64,000 nucleotides of DNA from Bradyrhizobium sp. SSBR45G (GCF_030159255.1 NZ_BSCT01000011.1:112102-176101); one strand, 5' to 3'. Positions 55,130 through 63,968 are shown, counted from the stretch's first letter. Made by a program: numbers and translations. Notes: a model not told the origin generated them from the letters alone.

Positions 55130-57934
55130 ATGCCTCCGGCCATTCCGCTCGCGACCTATCGCCTGCAGCTTACTGCCGACTTCAACTTCGAAGCCGCAGC
55201 GCGCGTCGCGCCGTATCTGAAGGCGCTCGGCATCAGCCATGTCTACGCCTCGCCGTTCATGAAGGCGCGGAAGGGCTCGACGCATGGCTATGACATCACC
55301 GATCATTCCAAGCTCAATCCCGAGCTCGGCGGCGAGGACGGTTTTGCGACACTCAGCGCGGCGCTGAAGGCGCACGATCTCGGCCTCATCCTCGACTTCG
55401 TGCCGAACCATGTCGGCGTGCATTTCGATGATAACCCGTGGTGGCTCGACGTGCTCGAATGGGGTCCGGCCTCGCCGCACGCGGCTTCCTTCGACATCGA
55501 CTGGGACCAGCTGCCCTACCGCGCGCGCGGCGGCGTCCTGCTGCCCATCATCGGCACCTCCTACGGCGAAGCGCTGGAGCACGGCGACATCGTGCTGCGC
55601 TACGACCCGGACGAGGGTAGCTTTTCCTGCTGGTACTTCGAACACCGCCTGCCGATCGCGCCCGAGCGCTACGGCGAGATGCTGCGCATCATCGTCAAGG
55701 AAGCCGGCGCGGAGCACAGCGAGGGTGGCCGGCAGATTCTCGACCTGGCCTCGCACCATCGCGGCCTGCGCCAACCCAATCGCAAGGAAGCGCCGGCCTT
55801 CAAGGCCGCGCTCAAGGCCATTCCGGGCGCTGCTGAGATCATCGCCCGCGGACTTCAGGCCTATCAGGCGGGTCCCGAGCGGCCCGCGCAGACGCTGGCC
55901 CTGCATCACCTGCTGGACCGGCAGCACTACAAGCTCGGCCACTGGCGGTTGGCGTCGAGCGACATCAACTATCGCCGCTTCTTCGACGTCAATACGCTGG
56001 CGGGCCTGCGGATCGAAGATGCCGGCACCTTCGAGGCCATCCACCGCCTGGTGAAGAAGCTGATCGCCGACGGCCAGTTGCAGGGATTGCGGCTCGACCA
56101 CATCGACGGCCTGCGCGACCCCGCGCAATATTTCCAGCGCCTGCGCCGCCTGGTCCGCGATGCCCGCGGTGCTGCTGCGGGGCCGTTCTATGTCGTGATC
56201 GAAAAGATCCTGTGCGAGCACGAGAAGCTGCCGAGCTTCGCCGGCGTGCACGGCACCACCGGCTATGAGTGGATGAACGTCATCACCCAGCTCCTGATCG
56301 ACGGCCGGGGCCTGGAGCCGCTCGACGAGATCTGGCGCCAGATCAGCAACACCCCGCCGAAGCTGGCGCCGGTCATCAAGGCGGCGAAGCGGCGCGTGCT
56401 GGAGACGCTGCTGACCAGCGAGTTCACCGTGCTGACGCGGCTGCTGGCGCGCATCGCCAACGGCCACTACTCCACCCGCGACTATTCGGAAGACAGCCTG
56501 CGCCGGGCGCTCGAGCTCTATGTGGTGCACTTCCCGGTCTACCGCACCTATCTCACGACAAGTGGGCCGACCGACGCCGATCGCGAGCTGATCGATCATG
56601 CGAGCGCCCGGGCGCGCGCCGAATGGTTCGCCTCGGACGGCTCCATCTTCGACTTCCTGCGCGATGCGCTGACCATGGACCTGATCAAGCGCGACCGCAA
56701 AACCAACCACAGCGTTCCACGCGTCCGCCGCTTCGCGCTCAAGGTCCAGCAGCTCACCGGGCCGATGATGGCAAAGTCGCTGGAGGATACTGCCTTCTAT
56801 CGTTTCCACCGGCTGCTCGCGCTGAACGAGGTCGGCGGTGATCCGGCGGCGCAGGGTCTGGCCATTGCGGATTTTCATGACCTCATGCGGCAGCGCGCCA
56901 GGCACTGGCCGCACGGCATGACGGCGACGGCGACCCATGACACCAAGCGCGGCGAGGATGCCCGGACCCGCCTCGCCGCCATCACCGAGTTGCCCAACGA
57001 CTGGACGTCTGCGGTCGCGCGCTGGAAGACCTTGAACGCCCCGAACGTCGTGACCGAAGGCCACATGCGGGCGCCGTCCGCGGCCTTCGAGTACATGCTG
57101 TACCAGACCCTCGTCGGCATCTGGTCGGCGGCCGGTGATGACGACAGCCTGATCGAGCGCCTGCAGGCCTATGCGATGAAGGCCGCGCGGGAGGGCAAGG
57201 AGGAGACCAGCTGGCTCAATCCGAACGAGGCCTATGAGAACGGCCTGCGCACCTTCATCACGCGTATTCTGGACCGTGAACACTCGGCGGAGTTCCTGCA
57301 GTCGCTGGAGACTTTGGCCAAGCGCTTTGCCCTGCTCGGCGCGCTGAACTCGCTCACGCAGCTCACGCTGAAGGCCACAATGCCCGGCGTGCCGGATTTC
57401 TATCAGGGCACCGAGTTCTGGGATCTGTCGATGGTCGATCCCGACAATCGCCGCCCGGTCGACTTTGCCGCGCGCGAACATGCGCTGCAGGACTGCGAGA
57501 GCCCGGACTGGGAGCAGTTGGCAGGGCATTGGCCCGACGGGCGCATCAAGCTCGCCTGGACGCGGCACCTGCTCAAGCTCCGCAATGAACGGCCGTCCGT
57601 GTTCACCGACGGGTCCTACGAGCCGCTCGACGTCACCGGGCGTGATGCCGGGCACATCATTGCCTTCGCACGGCGCGATCGACGGGACGCGGTGATCGTG
57701 GTCGTCGCCCGCCACTTTTCGTCGTTGACGGACGGCGGTCGGGTCTGGCCGCGAGCGGATGCATTCGAGGCGATCGTGCATGTTCCCGGCTATGCGGCCT
57801 CTCACATTCAGGACGGCACGCTCCCTGTTTCCTCCATCTTCACGCATCTGCCGACCGCTGTGATCCCCGCCCGTCTCGACGCGACCTTCGATCACCGGAT
57901 CAGGCGCTCGTCCACATCGGCACCGCCGGCCTGA
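55130..57934 (+). CDS. treY: Maltooligosyltrehalose synthase
   Basis: A 934-residue GH13_26 enzyme starting MPPAIPLATYRLQLTADFNF, which is the family opening (TYRLQL). ALGISHVYASPFMKARKGST and HGYDITDHSKLNPELGGEDG follow. DFVPNHVGVHFDDNPWWLDV, LQGLRLDHIDGLRDPAQYFQ (nucleophile Asp), FYVVIEKILCEHEKLPSFAG (acid Glu) and GMTATATHDTKRGEDARTRL complete the barrel. It turns the reducing-end alpha-1,4 bond into the alpha-1,1 bond of trehalose. Last gene of the operon; it converges on the PHA-system gene with no gap. Trehalose made here protects against osmotic and drying stress. Confidence 0.96.
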   Translation: MPPAIPLATYRLQLTADFNFEAAARVAPYLKALGISHVYASPFMKARKGSTHGYDITDHSKLNPELGGEDGFATLSAALKAHDLGLILDFVPNHVGVHFDDNPWWLDVLEWGPASPHAASFDIDWDQLPYRARGGVLLPIIGTSYGEALEHGDIVLRYDPDEGSFSCWYFEHRLPIAPERYGEMLRIIVKEAGAEHSEGGRQILDLASHHRGLRQPNRKEAPAFKAALKAIPGAAEIIARGLQAYQAGPERPAQTLALHHLLDRQHYKLGHWRLASSDINYRRFFDVNTLAGLRIEDAGTFEAIHRLVKKLIADGQLQGLRLDHIDGLRDPAQYFQRLRRLVRDARGAAAGPFYVVIEKILCEHEKLPSFAGVHGTTGYEWMNVITQLLIDGRGLEPLDEIWRQISNTPPKLAPVIKAAKRRVLETLLTSEFTVLTRLLARIANGHYSTRDYSEDSLRRALELYVVHFPVYRTYLTTSGPTDADRELIDHASARARAEWFASDGSIFDFLRDALTMDLIKRDRKTNHSVPRVRRFALKVQQLTGPMMAKSLEDTAFYRFHRLLALNEVGGDPAAQGLAIADFHDLMRQRARHWPHGMTATATHDTKRGEDARTRLAAITELPNDWTSAVARWKTLNAPNVVTEGHMRAPSAAFEYMLYQTLVGIWSAAGDDDSLIERLQAYAMKAAREGKEETSWLNPNEAYENGLRTFITRILDREHSAEFLQSLETLAKRFALLGALNSLTQLTLKATMPGVPDFYQGTEFWDLSMVDPDNRRPVDFAAREHALQDCESPDWEQLAGHWPDGRIKLAWTRHLLKLRNERPSVFTDGSYEPLDVTGRDAGHIIAFARRDRRDAVIVVVARHFSSLTDGGRVWPRADAFEAIVHVPGYAASHIQDGTLPVSSIFTHLPTAVIPARLDATFDHRIRRSSTSAPPA

Positions 57935-58246
57935 TCAGCTCTTCTTCGTCAGCAGCAGCTGGCCGCGGCTGCGAATGGCCGACTGTGCCGCCTCGGCAAA
58001 GCGCTGCAAAAGCCAGGGCAGCGTGACCTCCACCCGCACATGATCCTCGGCGACGTCGACATGGCCGGATGCCGCCTGCCCGAGCGCGCGGACGCGAAAG
58101 ATCATCTTGTCGCCGTCCCAGCGTTCCTCGTCGACGCTGAGGACGGGAAGGCTGCGCGCCGCGCGGCCAAGGCCGGCCTGGAGCCGCCGCACGGCCTCGT
58201 CCTTGCCGAGGCGATGCGGAATGGAAACGACAAGCGGTCTTGACAT
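57935..58246 (-). CDS. Polyhydroxyalkanoic acid system family protein
   Basis: A 103-residue protein; the start MSRPLVVSIPHRLGKDEAVR at 58246 is family-like. Features are SIPHRLGKDEAVRRLQAGLG, a central sandwich with WDGDKMIFRVRALGQAASGH and DVAEDHVRVEVTLPWLLQRF, and the end QSAIRSRGQLLLTKK. This is the PHA_gran_rgn pattern (PF09650), a lipid-transfer-like fold found near PHA-granule or other genes; its function is unsure. It converges on treY with no gap and stands alone. Confidence 0.8.
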   Translation of the reverse strand: MSRPLVVSIPHRLGKDEAVRRLQAGLGRAARSLPVLSVDEERWDGDKMIFRVRALGQAASGHVDVAEDHVRVEVTLPWLLQRFAEAAQSAIRSRGQLLLTKKS

Positions 58247-58334
58247 CGCGATCTCCTGACTAACAACGCATCTCATGTAGTCATCAGCGAAGGGACCGCA
58301 AAGACACATGCTCCATTTTACCTGGACCCCAACC

Positions 58335-58359
58335 GGAACTTTCGAAGTTCCGACCAGTT
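58335..58359 (+). promoter_or_regulatory. Candidate EcfG-type promoter for the DUF3309 gene
   Basis: GGAAC (58335-58339) is followed by 16 bases and AGTT (58356-58359), one base from the EcfG consensus GGAAC-N16/17-CGTT. The -35 lies in a near-palindrome ggaactt-tcg-aagttcc. The ATG of the small membrane protein is about 58 bp downstream. Inferred. Confidence 0.5.
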
Positions 58360-58416
58360 TCCTCGTCGAAGGCAGAGTGACGCACCGCCCCGCTGCCGGG
58401 CACTGGAGGGAACTAC

Positions 58417-58581
58417 ATGTCCATCGGAACGATCATCCTCATCATTCTCATCATCGCGCTGCTCGGGGGCTTCTCCGGCATCGGCGGTGGTCCGTTCTAC
58501 GGCACTGGCTACTATGGCGGCGGCGGCCTTGGTCTCATCATCGTCATCGTGCTGATCCTCGTTCTGCTCGGACGGATCTGA
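58417..58581 (+). CDS. DUF3309 small membrane protein
   Basis: A 54-residue peptide, MSIGTIILIILIIALLGGFS at the start and GLGLIIVIVLILVLLGRI at the end, with a Gly/Tyr-rich middle (GIGGGPFYGTGYYGGGG). Two membrane segments flank the middle loop. This is the DUF3309 pattern. A ribosome site (ggaggg, 58405-58410) and a stress-type promoter candidate (58335-58359) precede it. Such small proteins are often general-stress targets in alphaproteobacteria; no function is known. Confidence 0.85.
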   Translation: MSIGTIILIILIIALLGGFSGIGGGPFYGTGYYGGGGLGLIIVIVLILVLLGRI

Positions 58582-58601
58582 TTCACCTGTGATAACGCGC
58601 C

Positions 58602-58642
58602 GGCTCGGACAGATGTGGTGCATGGCCATGTCTGCCCGAGCC
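58602..58642. terminator. Bidirectional terminator-like hairpin between DUF3309 and ligD
   Basis: Arms ggctcggacaga (58602-58613) and tctgcccgagcc (58631-58642) pair over 12 bp with one mismatch, loop 17. It lies between two convergent genes, so it can end both transcripts. No U-run is strong. Confidence 0.55.
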
Positions 58643-58666
58643 CATGACCAACTACATGCCTCCTTC

Positions 58667-61399
58667 TCAGACCTTGCTCGCGAGCATCCTGATCGCAGCC
58701 TTGATCGACCCGGCCGCGTCCTCATAGCCATCCCACGCCTTGGTCTTGGCCAGCAGGGCCGGCACGGTGCGGATGGTATGGCGCTTCGGATCGAGGCCAT
58801 TCTTCACCTGGGCCCAGGTCAGCGGCATCGAGACGGTCGCACCTTCGCGCGCCCGCGGCGACAGCACCGCGACCGCCGTGGCCATCCGATCGTTGCGCAG
58901 ATAGTCGAGGAAGATCTTTCCCTTGCGCAGCTTCTTCGACATGTTCAGGAGATACTGCTCGGGACTGTCATTGGCCATCCACTGGCAGACGCCCTGCGCA
59001 AACGCCTTCGCCTCCGGCCACGCGACCGCGTCGCGCGAGCCGTGCCGCAGCGGTGCGACGACGTGCAGGCCCTTGCCGCCGGTCGTCTTGCAGAAGCTCT
59101 CCAGGCCAAGGCTCTTCAATCTCTCCCGCATCTCCTTGGCCGCGACGATCACCTCCTCGAAGGCGACGTTCGGCGCCGGATCGAGGTCAAACACCAGTCG
59201 CCCCGGCACGTCATAGGCGTCAGGCGCGCAGTTCCACGGATGCAGCTCGACCGCCGCGACCTGCGCCACGGCGATCAATCCCTCGACGCGATCGATCTGC
59301 AGATAGGGCTTGCGATCGCCTGAGACTTTGACCAGTTCGAGCCGATCGGACATGCCCTGCATGCCGTGCCGCTGAAAGAACGTCTCGCCACCGATGCCGT
59401 CGGGGGCGCGCACGATCGAGCACGGCCGTCCCTTCAGATGCGCGATCATCCAGTCGCCGACAGCTTCCAGATAGGTCGCAAGGTCGAGCTTGGTGACCGG
59501 CTCGCCGTCGCCGGCATCCGGCCACAGCGCCTTGTCGGGCTTGGAGATCGCAACGCCCATCACCATGGCCGAGCTCTTCGTCCGCGACGGCGTCTTGTGC
59601 ACGATGGTGCCGCCGGTCGCAGCCGTCGCCGCCGCCCGCGCCATCGGCTTCGCAACGCTCGTCGTCACGACCGGCTCCTCGGCGACCACCTCGCCCGCCG
59701 GCTTGTCCTCACGCAGGCCCTTGAACGAGGCCTGCCTGACATTGCCGTCATCGGTCCAGCCTGCGAACTCGATCTCGGCCACCAGCTCCGGTTTCAGCCA
59801 ATGCACGTCGCGGGTCTTGCGCGGCGCGTTCTTGCCGCTGAATGGACTCGTGCCGGCCGCCGCCGCCTTCAGCGCCGGCATGATCTCCTTGACCGTGTCC
59901 TGGCCGAAGCCGGTGCCGACGATGCCGACATAAGCGAGGTGATCGTCCTTGTTGACGCCGACCATCAGCGAGCGGAATTTGCCGTTGGTCGTCTTCCAGC
60001 CGCCGATGACGACCTCGTGGCCCGGCCGGGTCTTGGCCTTGGTCCAGCTATCGGTGCGGCCCGAATGATACGCCGAGTCCAGCTTCTTCGAGACGATGCC
60101 TTCGAGCGACAGCTTGCGCGCCGATTCCAGCACGGCCTCGCCGTCGCTCTCGAAATGCTCGACGTAGCGGATCACAGGCGCCCTGCCCTTGATGGTCGCC
60201 TTCAGCAGCCTAGCCAGCCGCGCCTTGCGCTCGCGCAGCGGCTGGCGGCGCAGGTCGAACTCTTCAGCGAACATCAGGTCGAAGGCAAAGAAGATCAGCT
60301 CGTCGGTCTGACCGGCCGAGATCGCCGCCTGCAGCGCCGAGAAGTTCGGATTGCCGTCCTTGTCCAGCGCGACGATCTCGCCATCGATGATCGCATCCGG
60401 CAGCTTGGCGGCCTCCTCGGCGATCGCGCCGAACTTCGCGGTCCAGTCGAGGCCCTTGCGGGTCTTCAAGGTCGCCTTGCCGTTCTCGACCCTGATCTGC
60501 ACGCGATAGCCGTCGAACTTGATTTCATGCGCCCAGCCCTCGCCGCTCGGCGGCTTTGCGACGGAGGTGCAGAGCTCGGGCGGAACGAAGTCCGGCAGCG
60601 ATGACACCGTGCGCGGCGCGGCCGCCTTCTGCTCCGCGCCGGCCTTGGCCGCCTTGGAATTGCTTGCCTTGGACTTGCTTGCCTTGGGTTTGTTTGCCTT
60701 GGGCTTGTTCGCTGAAGCATGTGTCGATGACGGCTCGCTGTCGCTCCGGTTCGAATGCCAGACCGCATCGGCATTCATGCGCTGCGCCTTGCCCAGCATG
60801 AACGGCTTGGGCGCCTTGCCCTTGCCAGCCGCGATCTGCTCCATCGTACGTCCCGAGGCGACCGAATTGTCGGCGTCCAAGATGTCGTTCGCGGCGCCTT
60901 CACGGGCGAACTCGTCGCGGTGCTTGATCAGCAGCCAGTTGGTGCGCTTACCGCCGGTGCGATCGTTGCGCATCCGCACCAGGACCCAGCTGCCGTGCAG
61001 CTTGTCGCCGTCGAGCGTGAATTTCAGGTCTCCCTTCGCGAAGCCGCGCTCCGGATCCTCGCTCTCCCAATAGCCGCGGTCCCACAGCATGACCGTGCCG
61101 CCGCCATACTCGCCTTCCGGAATCGTCCCTTCGAAATCGCCGTAGTCGAGCGGGTGGTCCTCGACCTCGACCGCGAGCCGCTTGTCGTGCGGGTCAAGCG
61201 ACGGGCCCTTGGTGACCGCCCACGACTTGAACACGCCGTCGAATTCGAGCCGCAGATCGTAGTGCAGCCGCGTCGCATCGTGCTTCTGGATCACGAAGCG
61301 CGGCCGCGCCGCGCGCGCGACCTTGGCTTCGCCCGACGGCTCTGCCGTCTTGCCGAAATCGCGCTTCTTGCGATAGGTGGAAAGCTTCCTGAGCGCCAC
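58667..61399 (-). CDS. ligD: ATP-dependent DNA ligase LigD (3'-phosphoesterase, ligase and polymerase domains)
   Basis: A 910-residue nuclear-style end-joining enzyme starting MALRKLSTYRKKRDFGKTAE. Residues about 30-190 are the phosphoesterase (RFVIQKHDATRLHYDLRLEF, GTIPEGEYGGGTVMLWDRGY). Residues about 200-265 are a Lys/Ala/Ser linker with KPKANKPKASKSKASNSKAA-type repeats. The ligase follows: nucleophile Lys294 in HEIKFDGYRVQIRVENGKAT. The polymerase domain (about 620-910) has MIAHLKGRPCSIVRAPDGIG and RLVFDLDPAPNVAFEEVIVA. With Ku it seals double-strand breaks without a template. Ku is 1.4 kb away, divergent. A weak GGAAC promoter candidate lies about 100 bp upstream. Confidence 0.95.
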   Translation of the reverse strand: MALRKLSTYRKKRDFGKTAEPSGEAKVARAARPRFVIQKHDATRLHYDLRLEFDGVFKSWAVTKGPSLDPHDKRLAVEVEDHPLDYGDFEGTIPEGEYGGGTVMLWDRGYWESEDPERGFAKGDLKFTLDGDKLHGSWVLVRMRNDRTGGKRTNWLLIKHRDEFAREGAANDILDADNSVASGRTMEQIAAGKGKAPKPFMLGKAQRMNADAVWHSNRSDSEPSSTHASANKPKANKPKASKSKASNSKAAKAGAEQKAAAPRTVSSLPDFVPPELCTSVAKPPSGEGWAHEIKFDGYRVQIRVENGKATLKTRKGLDWTAKFGAIAEEAAKLPDAIIDGEIVALDKDGNPNFSALQAAISAGQTDELIFFAFDLMFAEEFDLRRQPLRERKARLARLLKATIKGRAPVIRYVEHFESDGEAVLESARKLSLEGIVSKKLDSAYHSGRTDSWTKAKTRPGHEVVIGGWKTTNGKFRSLMVGVNKDDHLAYVGIVGTGFGQDTVKEIMPALKAAAAGTSPFSGKNAPRKTRDVHWLKPELVAEIEFAGWTDDGNVRQASFKGLREDKPAGEVVAEEPVVTTSVAKPMARAAATAATGGTIVHKTPSRTKSSAMVMGVAISKPDKALWPDAGDGEPVTKLDLATYLEAVGDWMIAHLKGRPCSIVRAPDGIGGETFFQRHGMQGMSDRLELVKVSGDRKPYLQIDRVEGLIAVAQVAAVELHPWNCAPDAYDVPGRLVFDLDPAPNVAFEEVIVAAKEMRERLKSLGLESFCKTTGGKGLHVVAPLRHGSRDAVAWPEAKAFAQGVCQWMANDSPEQYLLNMSKKLRKGKIFLDYLRNDRMATAVAVLSPRAREGATVSMPLTWAQVKNGLDPKRHTIRTVPALLAKTKAWDGYEDAAGSIKAAIRMLASKV
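60651..60710 (-). repeat. 15-bp tandem repeat in ligD
   Basis: Four imperfect copies of gccttggacttgctt code for the Lys-Ala-Ser/Asn linker between the phosphoesterase and ligase domains. Such repeats can vary in length between strains. No sign of frameshift. Confidence 0.7.
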
Positions 61400-61493
61400 G
61401 GTGATCCCTCACGTTGAGCGGTAGCGTAGCAAAGCGGAACGCATCCTGGAACCGGAGCGGACACCCACCTAAGGCTGGCGCCGACCAGACCAG

Positions 61494-61524
61494 AACGATA
61501 ACACCGGGCAAAGTTCCGCGTTCC
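61494..61524 (-). promoter_or_regulatory. Weak EcfG-like promoter candidates for ligD
   Basis: On the minus strand two GGAAC sites start at 61524 and 61517. The first gives GGAAC-N16-TGTT and the second GGAAC-N15-CGTT, each near but not at consensus. They lie about 95-125 bp upstream of the ligD start. Weak inference. Confidence 0.3.
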
Positions 61525-61559
61525 CGCGGCTCGACGAGCCCGGGTGGTGCTGCCGTTCG

Positions 61560-61965
61560 CCCTCTGCCAATCGAGAGGGCGCAGGGAAGGCCGGGAGCTC
61601 GCCGCCCCCATGGCCCGCCTGCGAAAAAAATGCAGGCGGCAGGTACCACAGGTGCAGCCGAGATATCCCGGCCCTCCCTGCGCGACGGTTTGACGGCTGC
61701 TTCGCGTTCTCCCCGGTGCGCCGGCTTTCTGGCCACCGTTGCCCGCGCGACGCATTTCGCGTCCACGCCAGCGTGATACCAGCTTCGGGGTATCAGGACC
61801 GCGCGACTTGACCGTGCGTGCCGAACCGTTCGTCGGCGCAACAATCACGCTGCAACCCGACACGCCCATCGCATTCCGCTGCCGACGTCCGTGACGACCG
61901 CGATACGTCCCCTCCGACGCAACGGAACAGGCGGGACCATAATGCTGATTTTACGAATTTGTCAA
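61560..61965 (-). ncRNA. Putative structured small RNA, copy 2 of a repeated element
   Basis: Read on the minus strand: TTGACA (61965-61960), a 17-base spacer and TTATGG (61942-61937), then about 370 nt. The closing stem pairs 61667-61683 with 61579-61595 over 17 positions, with one G-U pair on the minus-strand RNA that would be A-C on the plus strand. This supports minus-strand transcription. The inner hairpin 61615-61622/61632-61639 (ccgcctgc/gcaggcgg) replaces ccccgtgc/gcacgggg of copy 1, a covarying change. A small hairpin lies at 61560-61565/61574-61579. It is transcribed toward ligD and ends 160 bp before its start. Function unknown. Confidence 0.55.
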
Positions 61966-62111
61966 GCTGTTTTTCTTTTTCCGAATTTTTCAGGCTTGGT
62001 GGCACGAAAATGGACCGGCCGTTTCCTGCCGCCAAGGGCATGGCATGTTGCCAACCTGGTCCATGAATTGGATATTGGCTTTCTGAACCTTGGTACATGA
62101 CAGGATTGATC

Positions 62112-62741
62112 ATGGGTACGAACATGTCTTGGGCCTTCGTGGACGGTGTCAGCCTGCAAGAGCTCTACGAAGTCCTCGATCTGGAGCCCAGTGATCAAAC
62201 GCCCGATTACACGGATCTCGGAACGAGCCATGTTCCTTTGGCAGGCGCCATGCTCAAACCTGGATGGTGCGCGATTTTCGCGAAATACGCCCTTGTCATG
62301 GACGCGCTGCTGAGCGCAACGCCGCCACGTCTGGCACGGCTGCCCGCGCAGTCGCGATGTATTGCGTGCGTCGTTCTCGAACATGCGATGGTGTCCTACG
62401 CCGGATTTTGGCGCGGCGGCGAAATCGTATGGGAGATACGGCACGATGGCGGCGACCATCTTGAGGCCACGGGAGCGCTGCCCGCGGAGTTTTCCTCCTT
62501 GCGCGACGAAGCCGTGGCAAGGCAGCAGTCCAGCCGATCCGGCTCCTGGGGCGTCGACTACCTGTTCAACGTTCCGACAGACACCGCAGCTACCGTCGCA
62601 GGTTATCCTCATCGGTGGGTCGTACAAGCAGACCTGTACAGCGACTTGCGGACCATCACCCCTGTCAACGGCCATGAACTCGACCGCTTGAGTACGCCAC
62701 CTCAATGGTGGCAGCTGACGAAATCGATGCGGTATCGTTGA
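62112..62741 (+). CDS. Hypothetical protein between ligD and ku
   Basis: A 209-residue cytoplasmic protein. The start MGTNMSWAFVDGVSLQELYE (62112) is preferred; an upstream ATG exists at 62097. Two mixed alpha/beta halves are apparent: AMLKPGWCAIFAKYALVMDA with ARLPAQSRCIACVVLEHAMV, then YAGFWRGGEIVWEIRHDGGD and WGVDYLFNVPTDTAATVAGY. The sequence has several cysteines. No family was recognised. It lies on the ku strand 104 bp before the ku start, but a separate ku promoter candidate lies between. Confidence 0.6.
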   Translation: MGTNMSWAFVDGVSLQELYEVLDLEPSDQTPDYTDLGTSHVPLAGAMLKPGWCAIFAKYALVMDALLSATPPRLARLPAQSRCIACVVLEHAMVSYAGFWRGGEIVWEIRHDGGDHLEATGALPAEFSSLRDEAVARQQSSRSGSWGVDYLFNVPTDTAATVAGYPHRWVVQADLYSDLRTITPVNGHELDRLSTPPQWWQLTKSMRYR

Positions 62742-62790
62742 TCGGTTTGGCACGCTGCCAGCGTGCCGCGGGTTGTGGATCGATCGCCGC

Positions 62791-62815
62791 GGAACCCAAG
62801 AAGGACCATTCGGTT
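62791..62815 (+). promoter_or_regulatory. Candidate EcfG-type promoter for ku
   Basis: GGAAC (62791-62795) is followed by 16 bases and GGTT (62812-62815), one base from the EcfG consensus. The ku ATG is 30 bp downstream, with a ribosome site aaggaga between. Inferred. Confidence 0.5.
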
Positions 62816-62845
62816 GGGCTGGGTATCGCTTTCAAGGAGACCACG

Positions 62846-63724
62846 ATGGCCCCCCGCGCCTACTGGAAAGGCTCGCTCAAACTCTCGCTCGTCAGCTGCC
62901 CCGTCGTGCTCTATCCGGCATCGACCTCCGTAGAGAAGACGCGCTTCCACATGATCAACCGCGAGACCGGCAACCGGCTGAAGCAGCAGATGGTCGATGC
63001 CGAGACCGGCGACATCGTCGAGGGCGAGCAGAAGGGCCGCGGCTACGAGTTGGCCAAGGGCCAGTATGTCGAGATCGAGCCCGAGGAGCTGGAAGCGGTC
63101 CAGATCGAGAGCAACCACACCATCGACATCGACAGCTTCGTGCCGCGCGACGAGATCGACCAGCGCTATCTCAACCACCCCTATTACATCGCGCCCGACG
63201 GCAAGGCCGCGGTCGATGCCTTCGCCGTCATCCGCGACGCGATGAAGGATCAGGGCCGCGTTGCGCTCGCGCGGATCGTGCTGACCAACCGCGAGCACAT
63301 CATCGCCATCGAGCCGATGGGCAAGGGCATGCTCGGCACTACTCTGCGCTTTCCCTATGAGCTGCGCGACGAGAGCGAGTTCTTCGACGACATCAAGGCA
63401 CCCAAGATCACCAAGGACATGGTCGAGCTGGCCGGGCACATCCTGCAGACCAAGGCGGCGCACTTCAAGCCGTCGGAGTTCAAGGACCAGTACGAGACGG
63501 CGCTCAAGGCGCTGGTCAAGCGCAAGGCGTCGGGCAAGCCGATCAAGCTGCCAGAGCCGGAGGAGAAGTCCGGCAACGTCGTGAGCCTGATGGATGCGCT
63601 GAAGCAGAGCCTGGGCAAAGGCCAGAAAAAGTCGTCACGCGCACCGTCACGGTCCCCGGCGTCGCATCGGCGTCCGGCGAAGAAGGCGCATCGGTCTGCG
63701 GCGCGACAGCGCAAGGCGGGGTGA
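62846..63724 (+). CDS. ku: Non-homologous end-joining protein Ku
   Basis: A 292-residue protein; the ATG at 62846 follows an aaggaga ribosome site and starts the family opening MAPRAYWKGSLKLSLVSCPV. The Ku core follows with RFHMINRETGNRLKQQMVDA, GYELAKGQYVEIEPEELEAV, IESNHTIDIDSFVPRDEIDQ and RIVLTNREHIIAIEPMGKGM. The C-terminal tail (about 260-292) is basic and unstructured (KSSRAPSRSPASHRRPAKKA). It forms a homodimer ring on DNA ends and recruits LigD. Bradyrhizobium genomes often have several ku genes. It is divergent from ligD and probably stress-controlled. Confidence 0.95.
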   Translation: MAPRAYWKGSLKLSLVSCPVVLYPASTSVEKTRFHMINRETGNRLKQQMVDAETGDIVEGEQKGRGYELAKGQYVEIEPEELEAVQIESNHTIDIDSFVPRDEIDQRYLNHPYYIAPDGKAAVDAFAVIRDAMKDQGRVALARIVLTNREHIIAIEPMGKGMLGTTLRFPYELRDESEFFDDIKAPKITKDMVELAGHILQTKAAHFKPSEFKDQYETALKALVKRKASGKPIKLPEPEEKSGNVVSLMDALKQSLGKGQKKSSRAPSRSPASHRRPAKKAHRSAARQRKAG

Positions 63725-63732
63725 GGATTCCG

Positions 63733-63816
63733 TAGCCCGAATGAGCGCAGCGACATCCGGGTTCAAGCGTACAGTTAGTGAGAACCCGGATATCGCTCCG
63801 CTCATCCAGGCTACAG
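63733..63816. repeat. Inverted repeat behind ku
   Basis: Arms agcccgaatgagcgcagcg and cgctccgctcatccaggct pair imperfectly around catccgggttcaagcg and tgagaacccggat. It is a short palindromic intergenic repeat and may terminate ku transcription. Confidence 0.65.
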
Positions 63817-63847
63817 GGTGCTTTTAACGCAAGCGCCCCACGCCCAC

Positions 63848-63968
63848 CGCCGTCATCCCGGCGAACGCCGGGATCCATACTCCGCGGCGGGTGTGGTGAG
63901 AAAACACTGGTCGGACGTTCGCGCCCAATGACTTCTCCCTGTGGTTATGGGTCCCGGCGTTCGCCCAT
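63848..63968 (+). repeat. Dispersed repeat, partial third copy of the 6211 element
   Basis: Starts ccgtcatcccggcgaacgcc and continues gggatccatactccgcggcg. At about 63930-63965 it has ctccctgtggttatgggtcc and cggcgttcgcccat, the inverted counterpart of the head. The window ends about 30 bp later, with nothing further recognised. Confidence 0.65.

Larger units (their letters stand above)
61400..62111. other. 0.7-kb region between ligD and an unknown gene, with the second structured element
   Basis: No protein gene is supported. It contains ligD promoter candidates (61494-61524), the structured repeat (61560-61965), and the 5' leader of the 62112 gene. Longer open frames inside the repeat are not conserved in frame between the two copies. 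Confidence 0.7.

Noticed and set aside
54485..57895. Open frame of 1136 codons on the minus strand
   Set aside because: Antisense to treZ and treY; no family motifs and strongly biased composition.
60651..60710. Repeats in ligD as a CRISPR-like array
   Set aside because: Units are 15 bp, contiguous and in frame with the Lys-rich linker; there are no spacers.
61291..61869. Open frame of 192 codons over the structured element (minus strand)
   Set aside because: The matching segment in copy 1 changes frame through an indel, while stem pairs are conserved; RNA fits better than protein.
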